A DNA stretch of 64,000 nt from an uncultured bacterium (GTDB lineage Bacteria; Desulfobacterota; Binatia; UBA1149; CAITLU01). This document shows positions 1 to 8,224 of the stretch, piece by piece; the first letter of the stretch is position 1, and each line of letters opens with the position of its first letter. The notes beneath the pieces are model-generated. The model ran no database searches, was not told where the DNA came from, and saw only the letters and a program-made list of their open reading frames with translations. The stretch lies in assembly GCA_903893315.1 (NCBI GenBank), contig CAITLU010000037.1, positions 19,225-83,224 on the forward strand. The letters run 5' to 3'. The position numbers and the translations under genes were made by a program.

Positions 1-121
1 AAAAAATGGCGCTGAATCCGCAAATGCGGATCACCGCCTCGATGACACGTTCGGCGGCGACGGCGGTGCGGCTTCGACCCAGGTCGTGTGTGCCACCCGC
101 GTGTTCGCGGTCGCTTCCCAT
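1..121 (-). CDS. pstC: Phosphate ABC transporter permease PstC, N-terminal fragment (runs off the left edge)
   Basis: An ATG at 121 on the minus strand opens a frame that stays open to the window edge, giving 40 codons. The frame reads through a charged start into ERVIEAVIRICG and then GFSAIF, which resembles the cytoplasmic N-terminus and start of the first membrane helix of PstC, the inner-membrane permease of the high-affinity phosphate transporter. It begins 13 bases after the stop of the PstS-type gene on the same strand, the usual pstS-pstC order. The assignment rests on this short segment plus position, so it is probable rather than certain. Confidence 0.6.
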   Translation of the reverse strand, partial: MGSDREHAGGTHDLGRSRTAVAAERVIEAVIRICGFSAIF

Positions 122-134
122 GGAGAGTCCGGGC

Positions 135-1013
135 TCAGTTCACCGGGACGAAGCCGGTATCGGCAACGATCTTCTGGCCTGCCGGTGAGACAATCCAGTC
201 GAGGTAGCCTTTGATGTCACCCTCGGGCTCGCCGAGCGTGAGCATGTACAGCCAACGCGACAGCGCGTACTCACCCGACTTGGCGCTGGCCGGCGTCGGC
301 GCGATGCACGGAGACGACGCGTCTTTGGCCAGGCACAGCACCTTGACGTCACTGGTTATGTATCCCATGCCGCTGTAGCCGATGGCGCACGGCGTCTTGC
401 CGACCAGATCGACGACGTCCTTGCTGCCCTGCATGTCGCGCGAGCCGAGCTTGAAATCCTTTCCCTTGCCGAGCACGGCGTCGCGAAAGAACTCGTAGGT
501 GCCGGAGTTTGATTGGCGGCTGACGCGGATGATCTTCTGGTCGGCGCAGCCTGGCACCTCGATTCCGAGCGATGTCCACGACTGGCAGGTTCCGTCCTCG
601 GCGTAGATGCAGGCCAGATCGGCGAGTTTGATCTTCTCCAGCGGGTTGGCCTTGCTGACGTACACGACGATGGCATCGCGGGCGACGCGGTGCTCGGTCG
701 CGTCCTTGCCGCTGTGCGCTCGGACCTGCTCTTTTTCCTCGGCGTGCATCTCACGGCTGGCGTTGGCGATGTCGACGGTGCCGTTGATCAACGCGGCGAT
801 CCCGGTGCCGCTGCCGCCGCCGCTGACCGCGATCGCCACCGCGGGTTTCACCGCGCGGTAGTTCTCGGCCCAGGCCTGGGCGAGGTTGACGAGGGTGTCG
901 GATCCCTTGTTTTGGATCAGGACGCGGGAGGAGTCGCCGCCCGAACAAGCCCACGCGACGGACAGAGCGCCGAGCAGCGCCGCGCCCATCGCCCCTCTGT
1001 TCATCCAGTTCAT
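135..1013 (-). CDS. pstS: PstS-family phosphate-binding lipoprotein
   Basis: A 292-residue periplasmic substrate-binding protein of the PstS family. It delivers phosphate to the PstABC importer. The N-terminus has a hydrophobic signal (about residues 8-22) ending in AWAC, a plausible but imperfect lipobox, so it is probably a lipoprotein. Family hallmarks are the early GSDTL strand, a serine/glycine-rich GGGSGTGIAAL phosphate-binding loop, the IANASR motif, and later RQSNSGTYEFF. An AGGAGAA ribosome site lies just before the ATG. It follows a phoU-like gene by 9 bases and precedes pstC, so a phoU-pstS-pstC operon is likely. No clear Pho box was seen. Confidence 0.9.
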   Translation of the reverse strand: MNWMNRGAMGAALLGALSVAWACSGGDSSRVLIQNKGSDTLVNLAQAWAENYRAVKPAVAIAVSGGGSGTGIAALINGTVDIANASREMHAEEKEQVRAHSGKDATEHRVARDAIVVYVSKANPLEKIKLADLACIYAEDGTCQSWTSLGIEVPGCADQKIIRVSRQSNSGTYEFFRDAVLGKGKDFKLGSRDMQGSKDVVDLVGKTPCAIGYSGMGYITSDVKVLCLAKDASSPCIAPTPASAKSGEYALSRWLYMLTLGEPEGDIKGYLDWIVSPAGQKIVADTGFVPVN

Positions 1014-1022
1014 GCTGTTCTC

Positions 1023-2144
1023 CTACTTCGAGGTTCCCAGAGCCGAGACCGTACCGTGCAGGCTCTGGATCAGCGCGGTCGTGCGCTCCAGGAGTTCGTC
1101 GAAGAGGGCGGCGTAGGCCTTCGCCTGCGTTTCCTCAACCCCGAGCCCACGGCTGGGGTCATCTATGTCCCACTCAACCACAACGGTGCGGAAGCCGAAG
1201 GTGCGCGTGGCAAGAGCGCGCGCGGCTTCCCGGTCGACGGCGACCACGACGCGGTACTTTTCGAGACTGCCGACGGCGTCGATCGTCATCGGAACCTGGC
1301 CCGCGACGTTGATGCCGCGTCTTGCCATGAACTCGACCACTCCGGGATTGGGTGAGCCGGGGCCGGTGGTCGCTGCTGCGAATGCGAACTGGCTGCCGCC
1401 GAGCGTCGAACCGACCGCTTCGGCGATCTCGGCCAGACATGAAGAACCCGACGATACAAAGAGGATGCTCGCGTCGCCCTTGGAGCGATGTTTCACCACT
1501 TCGCCCGTGAGCATGTAGAAGACTTCCTCGCAGATGTTGACGGCCTGGTCGGCTACCCGCTCATAACGGTTGGCTACCGAAAGCAGCGAGAACAGGCGCG
1601 AGAGATCGTCGGAACCGACCGGGATTTCGGCCTCGAGTTTCTTGTAGATCTGTTGGTGGATGCGGTTGGCCTTGGCGTCCAATTCGATGGTGCGTCTGGC
1701 CAGCGCGACGTCGCCGTCGAGGAAGGAGCGGACAGCCTGGCGGGTCATCTCCACCGCGACCGCGGCCAGTTGTTCGAAGTCGCGGAAGTCGAAGCCCTTG
1801 TCGCCGTGGCTCAGCAGAATCGCCTGACGGTTGATGCTCTCGGCATAGTCGCCGACCCGTTCCAGCACGCTGACGATCTTGGCAACCGAGTGGACGAAGC
1901 GCAGGTGCGTGGCTACCGGTATGTGCCGCACGATGAACTCGACACACATCGCGTCAACCATGCTTTCGAGGTCGTCGACCCGCGAGTCGCGCAGGATGGC
2001 GCTGTAGGCGAGCTTGGTGTCTCCGGTGGTCAGAGACCTGACGGAATCTTCCAGGCCGCGCAGTGCCAGGTCGGCCATTTCGCGCACTTTATCGCGGATA
2101 AGGTCGATATCGTGCTGGAGTTTTTCTTCCAGGTGCGAAGCCAC
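1023..2144 (-). CDS. phoU: PhoU phosphate-signalling protein fused to a degenerate low-molecular-weight phosphatase (ArsC-like) domain
   Basis: I place the start at the GTG at 2144, preceded by AAGGA at 8 bases, giving 373 residues. The open frame extends upstream but overlaps the ferredoxin gene and has no PhoU similarity there. Residues 1-220 carry two PhoU three-helix repeats, each with its metal-binding E-x3-D signature (ERVGD at 95-99 and ERVAD at 195-199). Residues about 226-373 have the fold signature of low-molecular-weight protein tyrosine phosphatase/arsenate reductase, including a C-terminal DIDDP loop. The P-loop, normally C-x5-R, reads SSGSSCL at 231-237, so the nucleophilic Cys is Ser and the Arg is Leu. 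PhoU links Pst transport to histidine-kinase signalling; the second domain is probably a binding or sensory module without phosphatase activity. Confidence 0.85.
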   Translation of the reverse strand: MASHLEEKLQHDIDLIRDKVREMADLALRGLEDSVRSLTTGDTKLAYSAILRDSRVDDLESMVDAMCVEFIVRHIPVATHLRFVHSVAKIVSVLERVGDYAESINRQAILLSHGDKGFDFRDFEQLAAVAVEMTRQAVRSFLDGDVALARRTIELDAKANRIHQQIYKKLEAEIPVGSDDLSRLFSLLSVANRYERVADQAVNICEEVFYMLTGEVVKHRSKGDASILFVSSGSSCLAEIAEAVGSTLGGSQFAFAAATTGPGSPNPGVVEFMARRGINVAGQVPMTIDAVGSLEKYRVVVAVDREAARALATRTFGFRTVVVEWDIDDPSRGLGVEETQAKAYAALFDELLERTTALIQSLHGTVSALGTSK

Positions 2145-2338
2145 GCCGCGGATCCTTCGTCCGGCGGGGACAGAGCAGGGAAACAGCCGCCGGGACGCGT
2201 TCGTGTAACCATCGACCTTGAGCAAAGCAAGCCGCCCTTGGGCACAGCGGGCCCGGTGTCGGCGCACCTTAGCCCCTTGCAGCCGGCCGCACAGCCACAA
2301 GTTCCACCCACTGGGCGCGAGGAGAGGCTCTAAGAGCT

Positions 2339-2533
2339 TCAGTCCTCGACGATCGACAAGGCCTGGCGTGGGCAGCGGCGCACCGCCTCGCCGACGCGGG
2401 CCCTGTCCGTTTCGGGCAGATGCTCCTGCATGATGTGCAGGACGTCGTTGTCGTCCACCTTGAAGATGTCGGGAGCGAGCCGCATGCAGACCGCGTTGGC
2501 TTCGCACAGGTTGTTATCGACCACCACTTTCAT
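2339..2533 (-). CDS. Small 3Fe-4S ferredoxin (P450-associated type)
   Basis: A 64-residue acidic ferredoxin. Cysteines at 10, 16 and 54 (the last in RCP) follow the C-x5-C...C-P pattern of single-cluster [3Fe-4S] ferredoxins from actinobacteria and related groups, which pass electrons to cytochromes P450 or similar oxygenases. The middle Cys of a 4Fe-4S motif is Ala13. Length is normal for the family. No P450 or reductase gene is in the window, so its partner is unknown. It lies 194 bases upstream of phoU on the same strand and may be transcribed separately. Confidence 0.85.
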   Translation of the reverse strand: MKVVVDNNLCEANAVCMRLAPDIFKVDDNDVLHIMQEHLPETDRARVGEAVRRCPRQALSIVED

Positions 2534-2663
2534 AGTGGCCCGACTCTACCTTCGTCGGTCCTCACGGTTAAGCGGTGCAGTGCTTTCTTGGTTTCGGCAT
2601 CGCAGTCGACCTAGACTCGCGCGCGCCGGACGCGCAGGTCGACGCGAACTGGGGCAAGACAGG

Positions 2664-3374
2664 ATGGCGGAGCGCAAAGAACGGGGAACGGCGGATTCCG
2701 AGGATCGTACGAAGAGCCTCTACTTCGGGGCCGCCTCGATGCCTGCAGACGGGGCCTGGGCCCAGAAGCGGCGCCTGGCGTCGGCCATGCGGCGCATCAT
2801 CGATCGGCTGGTGATGAGCGAGGCGCCGCAGGATCAACTGTCGCGGGCTGCCGACGTTGCCGAGCGTTTCGCGGAGAGCCTCGGTGAGCATCGGCAGCGG
2901 CAGCGGCTGTGGGGGTTTGCCGAGGCGTCCAACGCTGGCGACGTCGGGGCTTTCTTCGATCAGAGCCCGATGATCGGACTGTCAAACCCTTTGGCGCCGC
3001 CTCTTCGGCTCGAGGTCCGCGACGGAACAATCCACGGTGAAGTGGTGTTCGGGTCCGCGTACGAGGGACCGCCGGGGCATGTCCACGGCGGCTTCGTGGC
3101 GGCGGCCTTCGACGAAGTGCTCGGCTTTGCACAGTCGCTCAGCGGCAATCCTGGAATGACGGGCTCGTTGACGATTCGTTACCGGCGTCCCACGCCGCTG
3201 CACAGAGCGCTTCGTTTTCGGGCGACGGTCGATCGTATAGATGGGCGTAAGATCTATACTTCGGGCAAGTTGCTGGTGGATGAGGTAGTGACCGCCGAAG
3301 CCGAAGGTCTGTTCATTTCTGTGGATGCCGCGAAGTTCCAGGCTCTGATCGAAGCGAGCCGGAAGGAGTCTTAG
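2664..3374 (+). CDS. Hotdog-fold (PaaI-type) acyl-CoA thioesterase
   Basis: A 236-residue protein from the ATG at 2664; earlier in-frame starts overlap the divergent ferredoxin gene and are unlikely. The last 140 residues form a PaaI/4HBT hotdog domain with the characteristic GHVHGGFVAAAFDE helix-start motif, where the HGG and the later Asp/Glu build the active site, followed by RYRRPTPL. The first 100 residues are helical and charged, an extension not typical of the family. It probably hydrolyses an acyl-CoA. A TetR-family regulator starts four bases after its stop, so the two are co-transcribed and the regulator may respond to acyl-CoA. Confidence 0.82.
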   Translation: MAERKERGTADSEDRTKSLYFGAASMPADGAWAQKRRLASAMRRIIDRLVMSEAPQDQLSRAADVAERFAESLGEHRQRQRLWGFAEASNAGDVGAFFDQSPMIGLSNPLAPPLRLEVRDGTIHGEVVFGSAYEGPPGHVHGGFVAAAFDEVLGFAQSLSGNPGMTGSLTIRYRRPTPLHRALRFRATVDRIDGRKIYTSGKLLVDEVVTAEAEGLFISVDAAKFQALIEASRKES

Positions 3375-3378
3375 ATCA

Positions 3379-4005
3379 TTGTCGACTGCCGCACATACCG
3401 AGGCGAAGAGCACCCGTGAGCGCATTCTCGACGCTGCCGAGCACCTTTTTGCGGAAAAGGGCCTGGCCGGGACTGCGGTGCGCGACATCGCGACCGGCGT
3501 CGGCCTGAATGCCGCCAGTCTCTACAACCATTTTGCCGGCAAGGAAGTGCTCTACGAGGCCGTTCTGGAGCGCGGGCTCAGGCCGATTCTCGAACTTGTT
3601 TCGGAACTGGTCAGCGAAGAAGCCACCTCGGACTCAGACGAGAGGGCGCTTGATCGTTTGGTGCTGCATCTGGCGCGGCATCCGAATCTGGCCAAGCTCA
3701 TTCAGTACGAGGCCCTGGCCGGAGGAGAGCGCCTGGCCCGCATCGGCGGACGCTGGCTCGAGCCCATCTACGTGCGCGGAATCGAGGCGCTCAACAAAAG
3801 CAAGGCCGAGGAGCGCTGGACTCCCGAGGAACTGCCTCTGTTGCTGATCGCCTTCCAGAACCTGGTACTCGGGTATTTCGCGATGGCGCCGTTGATGCAC
3901 CAGGCCTTCGGTGTGGATCCGACATGCGAGGAAGGCTTGCAGCGTCAGATGGCTTTCCTGCACAAGGTCATGCGTCTGCTGGTTCCCCCGCGAGACGCCG
4001 CCTGA
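3379..4005 (+). CDS. TetR/AcrR-family transcriptional regulator
   Basis: A 208-residue one-component repressor, read from the TTG at 3379 with GGAAGGAG upstream. Residues about 10-55 carry the TetR DNA-binding domain: a helix with RILDAAEHLFAEKG, then the helix-turn-helix VRDIATGVGLNAASLYNHF and the terminal K-E-x-L-Y. The C-terminal three quarters are helical and would form the ligand pocket and dimer interface. It follows the thioesterase gene by four bases. The likely role is control of this thioesterase operon and perhaps nearby fatty-acid genes; the ligand is not predictable from sequence. Confidence 0.9.
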   Translation: MSTAAHTEAKSTRERILDAAEHLFAEKGLAGTAVRDIATGVGLNAASLYNHFAGKEVLYEAVLERGLRPILELVSELVSEEATSDSDERALDRLVLHLARHPNLAKLIQYEALAGGERLARIGGRWLEPIYVRGIEALNKSKAEERWTPEELPLLLIAFQNLVLGYFAMAPLMHQAFGVDPTCEEGLQRQMAFLHKVMRLLVPPRDAA

Positions 4006-4084
4006 CAGCAGCGGCCTGCGGTCGGTGCGTGAGCCGGCGGCGCATCAGGGCGCGTTCTTCTTGCGGCTACGCTCCGGCTACGGC

Positions 4085-4672
4085 ATGGAGACCGGCGTGC
4101 AAACTATCGACCCGAGCGTTTTCGTGGCGGCGAGCGCCGCTTTGTACGGCAAGGTGAGCATCGGCAAGGGCTCTTCTGTGTGGCCCAACGCGGTGGTGCG
4201 CAGCGAATGCCAGGAGGTGAGCATCGGACGCCTGAGCAACCTCCAGGATTTCGTGATGATCCACGTCGGTTACGACAATCCGACCATCATCGGTGACTTC
4301 TGTTCGATCACCCACCACGCCACCGTTCACGGGGCCAGGGTCGGCAACCACTGCCTGGTGGGGATCGGCGCGGTGCTGATGGACGGTGTGGTGATAGGCG
4401 AGGGCTCGATCGTGGCCGGAGGTGCTGTGGTCACGGAGGGCTCGGTCTTCGGGCCCGATTCGATCATCGCCGGGATTCCCGCCAAGGCCATTCGCAGGCG
4501 TGAGTCGGCCCGCGACAACCGCCTCAACGCATGGGTCTACTGGCGCAACGCTCAGGCCTACATGCGAGGCGAACACCGGTCATGGGACGGTCCCGAGTTC
4601 GCGCAGTGGAAGGCCGCGAAGTGGGCCGAGATCCAGAGCGACGCAGATCTTCAGGCTCTGACGGATATCTGA
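4085..4672 (+). CDS. Gamma-class carbonic anhydrase family protein
   Basis: A 195-residue left-handed beta-helix protein built of hexapeptide repeats (for example VSIGKG, VVIGEG, SIVAGG). Start is the ATG at 4085. The three zinc-ligand histidines expected for the gamma-CA/YrdA family are present: His60 in MIHVG, and His77 and His82 in the THHATVHG segment. The Arg-x-Glu (RSE) and NLQD motifs of the family are also present. It may hydrate CO2 or belong to the CaiE/PaaY branch that acts on acyl-CoA by-products; the neighbouring thioesterase and dehydratase genes make the PaaY-like option worth considering. The C-terminal helix after residue 140 is longer than in minimal homologues. Confidence 0.85.
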   Translation: METGVQTIDPSVFVAASAALYGKVSIGKGSSVWPNAVVRSECQEVSIGRLSNLQDFVMIHVGYDNPTIIGDFCSITHHATVHGARVGNHCLVGIGAVLMDGVVIGEGSIVAGGAVVTEGSVFGPDSIIAGIPAKAIRRRESARDNRLNAWVYWRNAQAYMRGEHRSWDGPEFAQWKAAKWAEIQSDADLQALTDI

Positions 4673-4765
4673 ATCTCTGACCGCGAAGCCCGCGCCATCG
4701 CACCCGACAGCCGTCAGCCGAAAAACGTGACGCCTCGCGTTTCGAACCCGCAACGCGCGAGCGGT

Positions 4766-5179
4766 TCAGGGAAAGACGATGACAGCCGAACCCGGCGTCG
4801 TTTTCTTGCCCTCGGCATTCTCTGTCCACACGTCGACTTCGACGACTTTCTCGCCTCCGTCGGTCGACTTCTTCTTCACCACGCCACGACAGACGAACTC
4901 GTTGTTCGGCAGATCCATGCCTTTGTACTGGCACGAAATCTTGCGGATGCGGCCGGCATGGCCGACCCAGTTCGAAACCAATTCACCGAGCGAGGCGTAC
5001 TTGAAACGCCCGTGCACGATGATCGAACCGATCTGCTTGGCCTGGGGAAAATTGTAGTCGTGGTGGAGGGGATTGAAGTCGCCGCCGCCGGCCGAGTATT
5101 TGATCAGCGTCTGCAGGGTAGGGGTCTTGCGCAACTCGGGTAGAGCGTCGCCTTCCTTGATGTCGTCGAAGCGCAGCAT
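4766..5179 (-). CDS. MaoC-type (R)-specific enoyl-CoA hydratase, catalytic (HadB-like) subunit
   Basis: A 137-residue single-hotdog protein. It contains the hydratase-2 active-site signature GGDFNPLHHDYNFPQA, with the catalytic Asp and His of the D-x-N-P-x-H motif, so it should perform reversible hydration of a trans-2-enoyl thioester. The upstream gene on the same strand (23-base gap) encodes a FAS1-like dehydratase lacking that motif. This is the arrangement of the mycobacterial HadA/HadB and ChsH-type heterodimers. The substrate could be a fatty acyl or steroid/aromatic side-chain CoA. The pair is divergent from an SCP-x thiolase. Confidence 0.88.
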   Translation of the reverse strand: MLRFDDIKEGDALPELRKTPTLQTLIKYSAGGGDFNPLHHDYNFPQAKQIGSIIVHGRFKYASLGELVSNWVGHAGRIRKISCQYKGMDLPNNEFVCRGVVKKKSTDGGEKVVEVDVWTENAEGKKTTPGSAVIVFP

Positions 5180-5202
5180 CGGTGGTTCTCCCTCTCCCTT
5201 GC

Positions 5203-5697
5203 TCAGTAGTAGATGACCTGGGCGCGCTGTTTGGCGACCAGCTTGCCGGTGGATTTGTTGGTGTAGGTGGTGTCGGCGGTCATGATCAGCATCTTGCCGA
5301 TCGAAGCGCTGGCGCCGACTTTCATGTCGATGAGCTGCTGCACCGCGACCAGGTTGTCACCGGCACAGATGGTCTCGAACACTTCAGTCTCGGTGCCGCC
5401 GTCGAGGATTCCCTTGAGGCCGTGATCGACGCTCGGCAGACCTTCGCTGGGTCCGCTGAAAGTGTCACTGCAACGCCCGGGAAGGAATACCGCCGTACCG
5501 AGGTAGGTCGGCGGCGCGGGAAGGCTGCGGTAGCCGGCCTTCTTTGCGGCCTCCACGTCGAAGTAGACCGGGTCGGTGTAGCCGACGCCGCGGGCGAACA
5601 TGCGCACGCTGGTGGTGGTCACCTCGTAGTCCCAGGGCGGGGACTGTTTGCCGATCTGCGCCTTCATGTCAGCGGTGAGCTCGAATTGCTCGGCCAT
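5203..5697 (-). CDS. FAS1-like dehydratase domain protein, non-catalytic (HadA-like) subunit
   Basis: A 164-residue hotdog protein of the MaoC_dehydrat_N/FAS1-like type. It has the conserved [18 protein letters not shown] region and the APPTYLGT loop seen in HadA, but no D-x-N-P-x-H catalytic motif. It is therefore likely to be the structural, acyl-chain-binding half of a heterodimeric enoyl hydratase with the next gene downstream. A GAGGAG ribosome site precedes the ATG. It is first of a two-gene minus-strand operon whose promoter must lie in the 229-base gap shared with the thiolase gene. Confidence 0.87.
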   Translation of the reverse strand: MAEQFELTADMKAQIGKQSPPWDYEVTTTSVRMFARGVGYTDPVYFDVEAAKKAGYRSLPAPPTYLGTAVFLPGRCSDTFSGPSEGLPSVDHGLKGILDGGTETEVFETICAGDNLVAVQQLIDMKVGASASIGKMLIMTADTTYTNKSTGKLVAKQRAQVIYY

Positions 5698-5926
5698 CGT
5701 GTTCTCCTCGTTTGCGGCTGGAAACCTGGATCCGCGCGGTTCTTACCGGCGCGGGCGCGGCATTCAACCAGCGCCGCGCATGCATCGCAACGGCGCCGTG
5801 GGCATTGGCATCGCGCGTCCGTCGCCAGTGTCGGCCTCGGCGCTCGCTTTGGACCGCGGCCCGTGTAATTGCAAGATCGTGCACCGCGCCGTTGCGGGCA
5901 CCAATTCGTCTTGGAAGGAGGCTGCC
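5698..5926. promoter_or_regulatory. Divergent intergenic region between the HadAB-like pair and the SCP-x thiolase
   Basis: This 229-base stretch separates two gene sets transcribed away from each other and must hold both promoters. It is GC-rich. I found no convincing -35/-10 pair and no long inverted repeat for a TetR-type operator. Good ribosome sites lie at both ends (GAGGAG for the minus gene, GGAAGGAG for the plus gene). Confidence 0.5.
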
Positions 5927-7114
5927 ATGGGCAGGAAAGTGTTCGTCGTCGGGGTTGGTATGACCAAGTTCGAGAAGCCCGGATCCAAAGCCTGGGACTA
6001 CCCGGACATGGCCAAGGAGTCGGGGACCAAAGCGCTGGCCGATGCCGGCGTGAGTTTCGACAAGATAGAGCAGGTAGCGGTGGGCTATTGCTACGGTGAC
6101 TCGACGTGCGGGCAGCGCGCGGTCTACGAGCTCGGCATCACCGGCGTGCCGATCTACAACGTCAACAACAACTGTTCGACGGGTTCCACGGCGCTCTTCA
6201 TGGCCAAGCAGTTCATCGAAGGCGGCCTGGTCGAGTGTGCGATGGCGATCGGCTTCGAGAAGATGGAGAAAGGGTCGCTGGGCGTGAAGTACCAGGACCG
6301 CACCAATCCGATGGACAAGCACTTCTCGGAGATGGTGTCGCTGCGTGGACTCGCCAACGCGCCCGGTGCGCCGCAGTTCTTCGGCAACGCCGGTATCGAG
6401 CACATGGAGCGCTACGGCACGAGCAAGGAGTCGTTCGCGCGTATCGGCTTGAAGAATCACAAGCACTCGGTGAACAACCCGTACTCGCAGTTCCGTGACG
6501 AGTACTCACTCGAAGACATCCTGAACTCGCCGACCGTCTACGGTCCGCTCACCAAGCTTCAGTGCTGCCCGACCTCGGACGGCAGCGGTGCGGCGATTCT
6601 CGCCAGCGAAGACTTCGTGAAGAAGCACGGCTTGGAGAAGAATGCGGTCGAGATCATCGGACAGGCGATGGCAACCGACTTGCCGTCTTCGTTCGAAGAG
6701 CATTCCTGCATCAAGCTGATCGGTGCCGACATGAGCCGCAGCGCGGCCGAGAAAGTCTACAAGCAGTCGGGCCTCGGCCCTGACGACATCGACGTCATCG
6801 AACTGCACGACTGTTTCTCGACCAACGAACTCATCACCTACGAAGCTCTCGGCCTGTGTTCAGAAGGCAAGGGCGGCGAGTTGATCGACTCCGGTGCCGT
6901 GACTTACGGCGGCAAGTGGGTGGTCAATCCTTCCGGAGGCTTGATCTCCAAAGGCCATCCGCTCGGAGCCACAGGTCTTGCTCAGTGTGCCGAGATCAAC
7001 TGGCAGCTTCGCGGCCTGGCCGAGAAGCGTCAGGTGGCCGGCGCCAAGGTCGGACTTCAGCACAACCTCGGTCTGGGCGGCGCGGCCGTCGTGACCATGT
7101 ACCGCAAGGACTGA
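5927..7114 (+). CDS. SCP-x/lipid-transfer-type thiolase (acetyl-CoA acetyltransferase family)
   Basis: A 395-residue thiolase from the ATG at 5927, six bases after GGAAGGAG. The nucleophilic Cys is Cys83 in [10 protein letters not shown]; further signatures are [10 protein letters not shown] and the C-terminal [14 protein letters not shown] with its catalytic His. This is the SCP-x branch, which cleaves or condenses 3-ketoacyl-CoA, often with branched or sterol side-chain substrates. The C-terminal SCP2 sterol-carrier domain of the animal protein is absent. The divergent HadAB-like dehydratase suggests the two enzymes act in one pathway, with hydration followed by oxidation and thiolysis. Confidence 0.9.
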   Translation: MGRKVFVVGVGMTKFEKPGSKAWDYPDMAKESGTKALADAGVSFDKIEQVAVGYCYGDSTCGQRAVYELGITGVPIYNVNNNCSTGSTALFMAKQFIEGGLVECAMAIGFEKMEKGSLGVKYQDRTNPMDKHFSEMVSLRGLANAPGAPQFFGNAGIEHMERYGTSKESFARIGLKNHKHSVNNPYSQFRDEYSLEDILNSPTVYGPLTKLQCCPTSDGSGAAILASEDFVKKHGLEKNAVEIIGQAMATDLPSSFEEHSCIKLIGADMSRSAAEKVYKQSGLGPDDIDVIELHDCFSTNELITYEALGLCSEGKGGELIDSGAVTYGGKWVVNPSGGLISKGHPLGATGLAQCAEINWQLRGLAEKRQVAGAKVGLQHNLGLGGAAVVTMYRKD

Positions 7115-7133
7115 CCGGGGTTCTGGCATTCGA

Positions 7134-7184
7134 GGCGCGGGAGAATGCGGCGTAGATGTCGCATCCTCCCGCGCCGTACTTTTT
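7134..7184. terminator. Intrinsic terminator between convergent thiolase and SMP-30 genes
   Basis: A perfect 10-base inverted repeat (GGCGCGGGAG at 7134-7143, CTCCCGCGCC at 7166-7175) encloses an inner ATGCG/CGCAT pair. It is followed by GTACTTTT at 7176-7184 on the plus strand. Position between converging stops fits a terminator, mainly for the thiolase transcript. Confidence 0.75.
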
Positions 7185-7230
7185 GCGCTTCACTGCGGCG
7201 CGCGCAGCCGACGCCTCTAGAAATAAGCCT

Positions 7231-8166
7231 CTATCGCTGGTGCACCAGCGGCAGGCCCGCTACCGGGCTTCGCATCTTCAGAACATAGTCGACCGCGATG
7301 CTGCCGATGTAGAGATCGCGCATGTCGGCGCCTCCCCAGCTGACGTTGGTCGGATGGTTCATCAACGTGCCGGTGGGATCCTCGAGCATCGTGACCACGC
7401 TGCCGCTCGGGGTGATGGCGACGATCTTGTTCGCCGTCACCAGCGTGACCCACAGATTGCCTTCGACATCGAAACCGCAGCCGTCCGTGAGGCCGAGAGT
7501 CTGCATGAGTTCGGCAGGCGGAAGTTCGGCGGCGCTGGCTCCGGTTGGAATCGAGGCGCCGAGCTTGGGGCCGTATGGCTCGGCCTTGCCGAGGCTTCCA
7601 TCGGCGCCGATGGCGAAGCGGACGACGTTGCAGCCGGTGGTCTGACACACGTACAGGTGCGACTCGTCGGCATCCATCGCGATGCCGTTGGCGAACATCA
7701 GGCCGTCGGCGAGCCGCCGCGCGCTGCCGTCGGTTTCGATGCGGAACACGAAGCCGTCGGAACGTCCGTCCAAGGCCGCTTCCCAGGGGCTGGCAGAGGT
7801 GGAGTTGGTGCACCAGATGCGGCCCTGGCTGTCGATCAGTGGATAGTTGGAGGCGGTCAGTCGCACGCCTTCGACTTCGCTGCACAGCACTTCGACGTGC
7901 CCGGTTTCGACGTCAAGTCTTTGCACCGGTCCATCGAAGAAATTCGCGATCAGTATGCGCCCCGCGCGGTCCATGTTGATGCCGTTGGGTGCGCCGCCGG
8001 CCTTGCCCACTCGTCTCAGGCTTCCGTCGGGGAGTATCTCGGCGCAGGCGCTGGCCTGGTCGGAAGCCCACACGCGGCCGTCCGCGCCGACCACGACATC
8101 TTCGGGGCGCTGCAAGCCGAGACCGAACCTGGTGACGTCGGAAAGAGAGATCGGTGACAATGACAT
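7231..8166 (-). CDS. SMP-30/gluconolactonase/LRE-family protein
   Basis: A 311-residue six-bladed beta-propeller, started at the ATG at 8166, which has AAAGGAG six bases upstream. It carries the usual features of SMP-30/gluconolactonase proteins: an early RPEDVVVGADG blade, GGAPNGINMD, LMFANGIAMD with the Asn ligand of the metal site, and LTDGCGFDVEGNLWV near the end. Members bind a divalent metal and hydrolyse sugar or other lactones. No signal peptide is visible, so it is probably cytoplasmic. It is divergent (58 bases) from a D-2-hydroxyacid dehydrogenase, a pairing compatible with sugar-acid metabolism. Confidence 0.87.
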   Translation of the reverse strand: MSLSPISLSDVTRFGLGLQRPEDVVVGADGRVWASDQASACAEILPDGSLRRVGKAGGAPNGINMDRAGRILIANFFDGPVQRLDVETGHVEVLCSEVEGVRLTASNYPLIDSQGRIWCTNSTSASPWEAALDGRSDGFVFRIETDGSARRLADGLMFANGIAMDADESHLYVCQTTGCNVVRFAIGADGSLGKAEPYGPKLGASIPTGASAAELPPAELMQTLGLTDGCGFDVEGNLWVTLVTANKIVAITPSGSVVTMLEDPTGTLMNHPTNVSWGGADMRDLYIGSIAVDYVLKMRSPVAGLPLVHQR

Positions 8167-8224
8167 CGGGAACTCCTTTGCGCGTGTCGGCGCCGAGGGT
8201 ACAAAGACGTGAGTCCCGGTGGTG

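Noticed and set aside
513..1355. Long plus-strand open frame opposite pstS/phoU
   Set aside because: High-GC mirror frame; the minus-strand frames have clear families and ribosome sites.
2145..2507. N-terminal extension of the phoU frame back to 2507
   Set aside because: The frame is open, but it lies antisense-phase across the ferredoxin gene on the same strand, is Arg/Gln-rich noise, and a GTG with a good ribosome site at 2144 matches the normal PhoU start.
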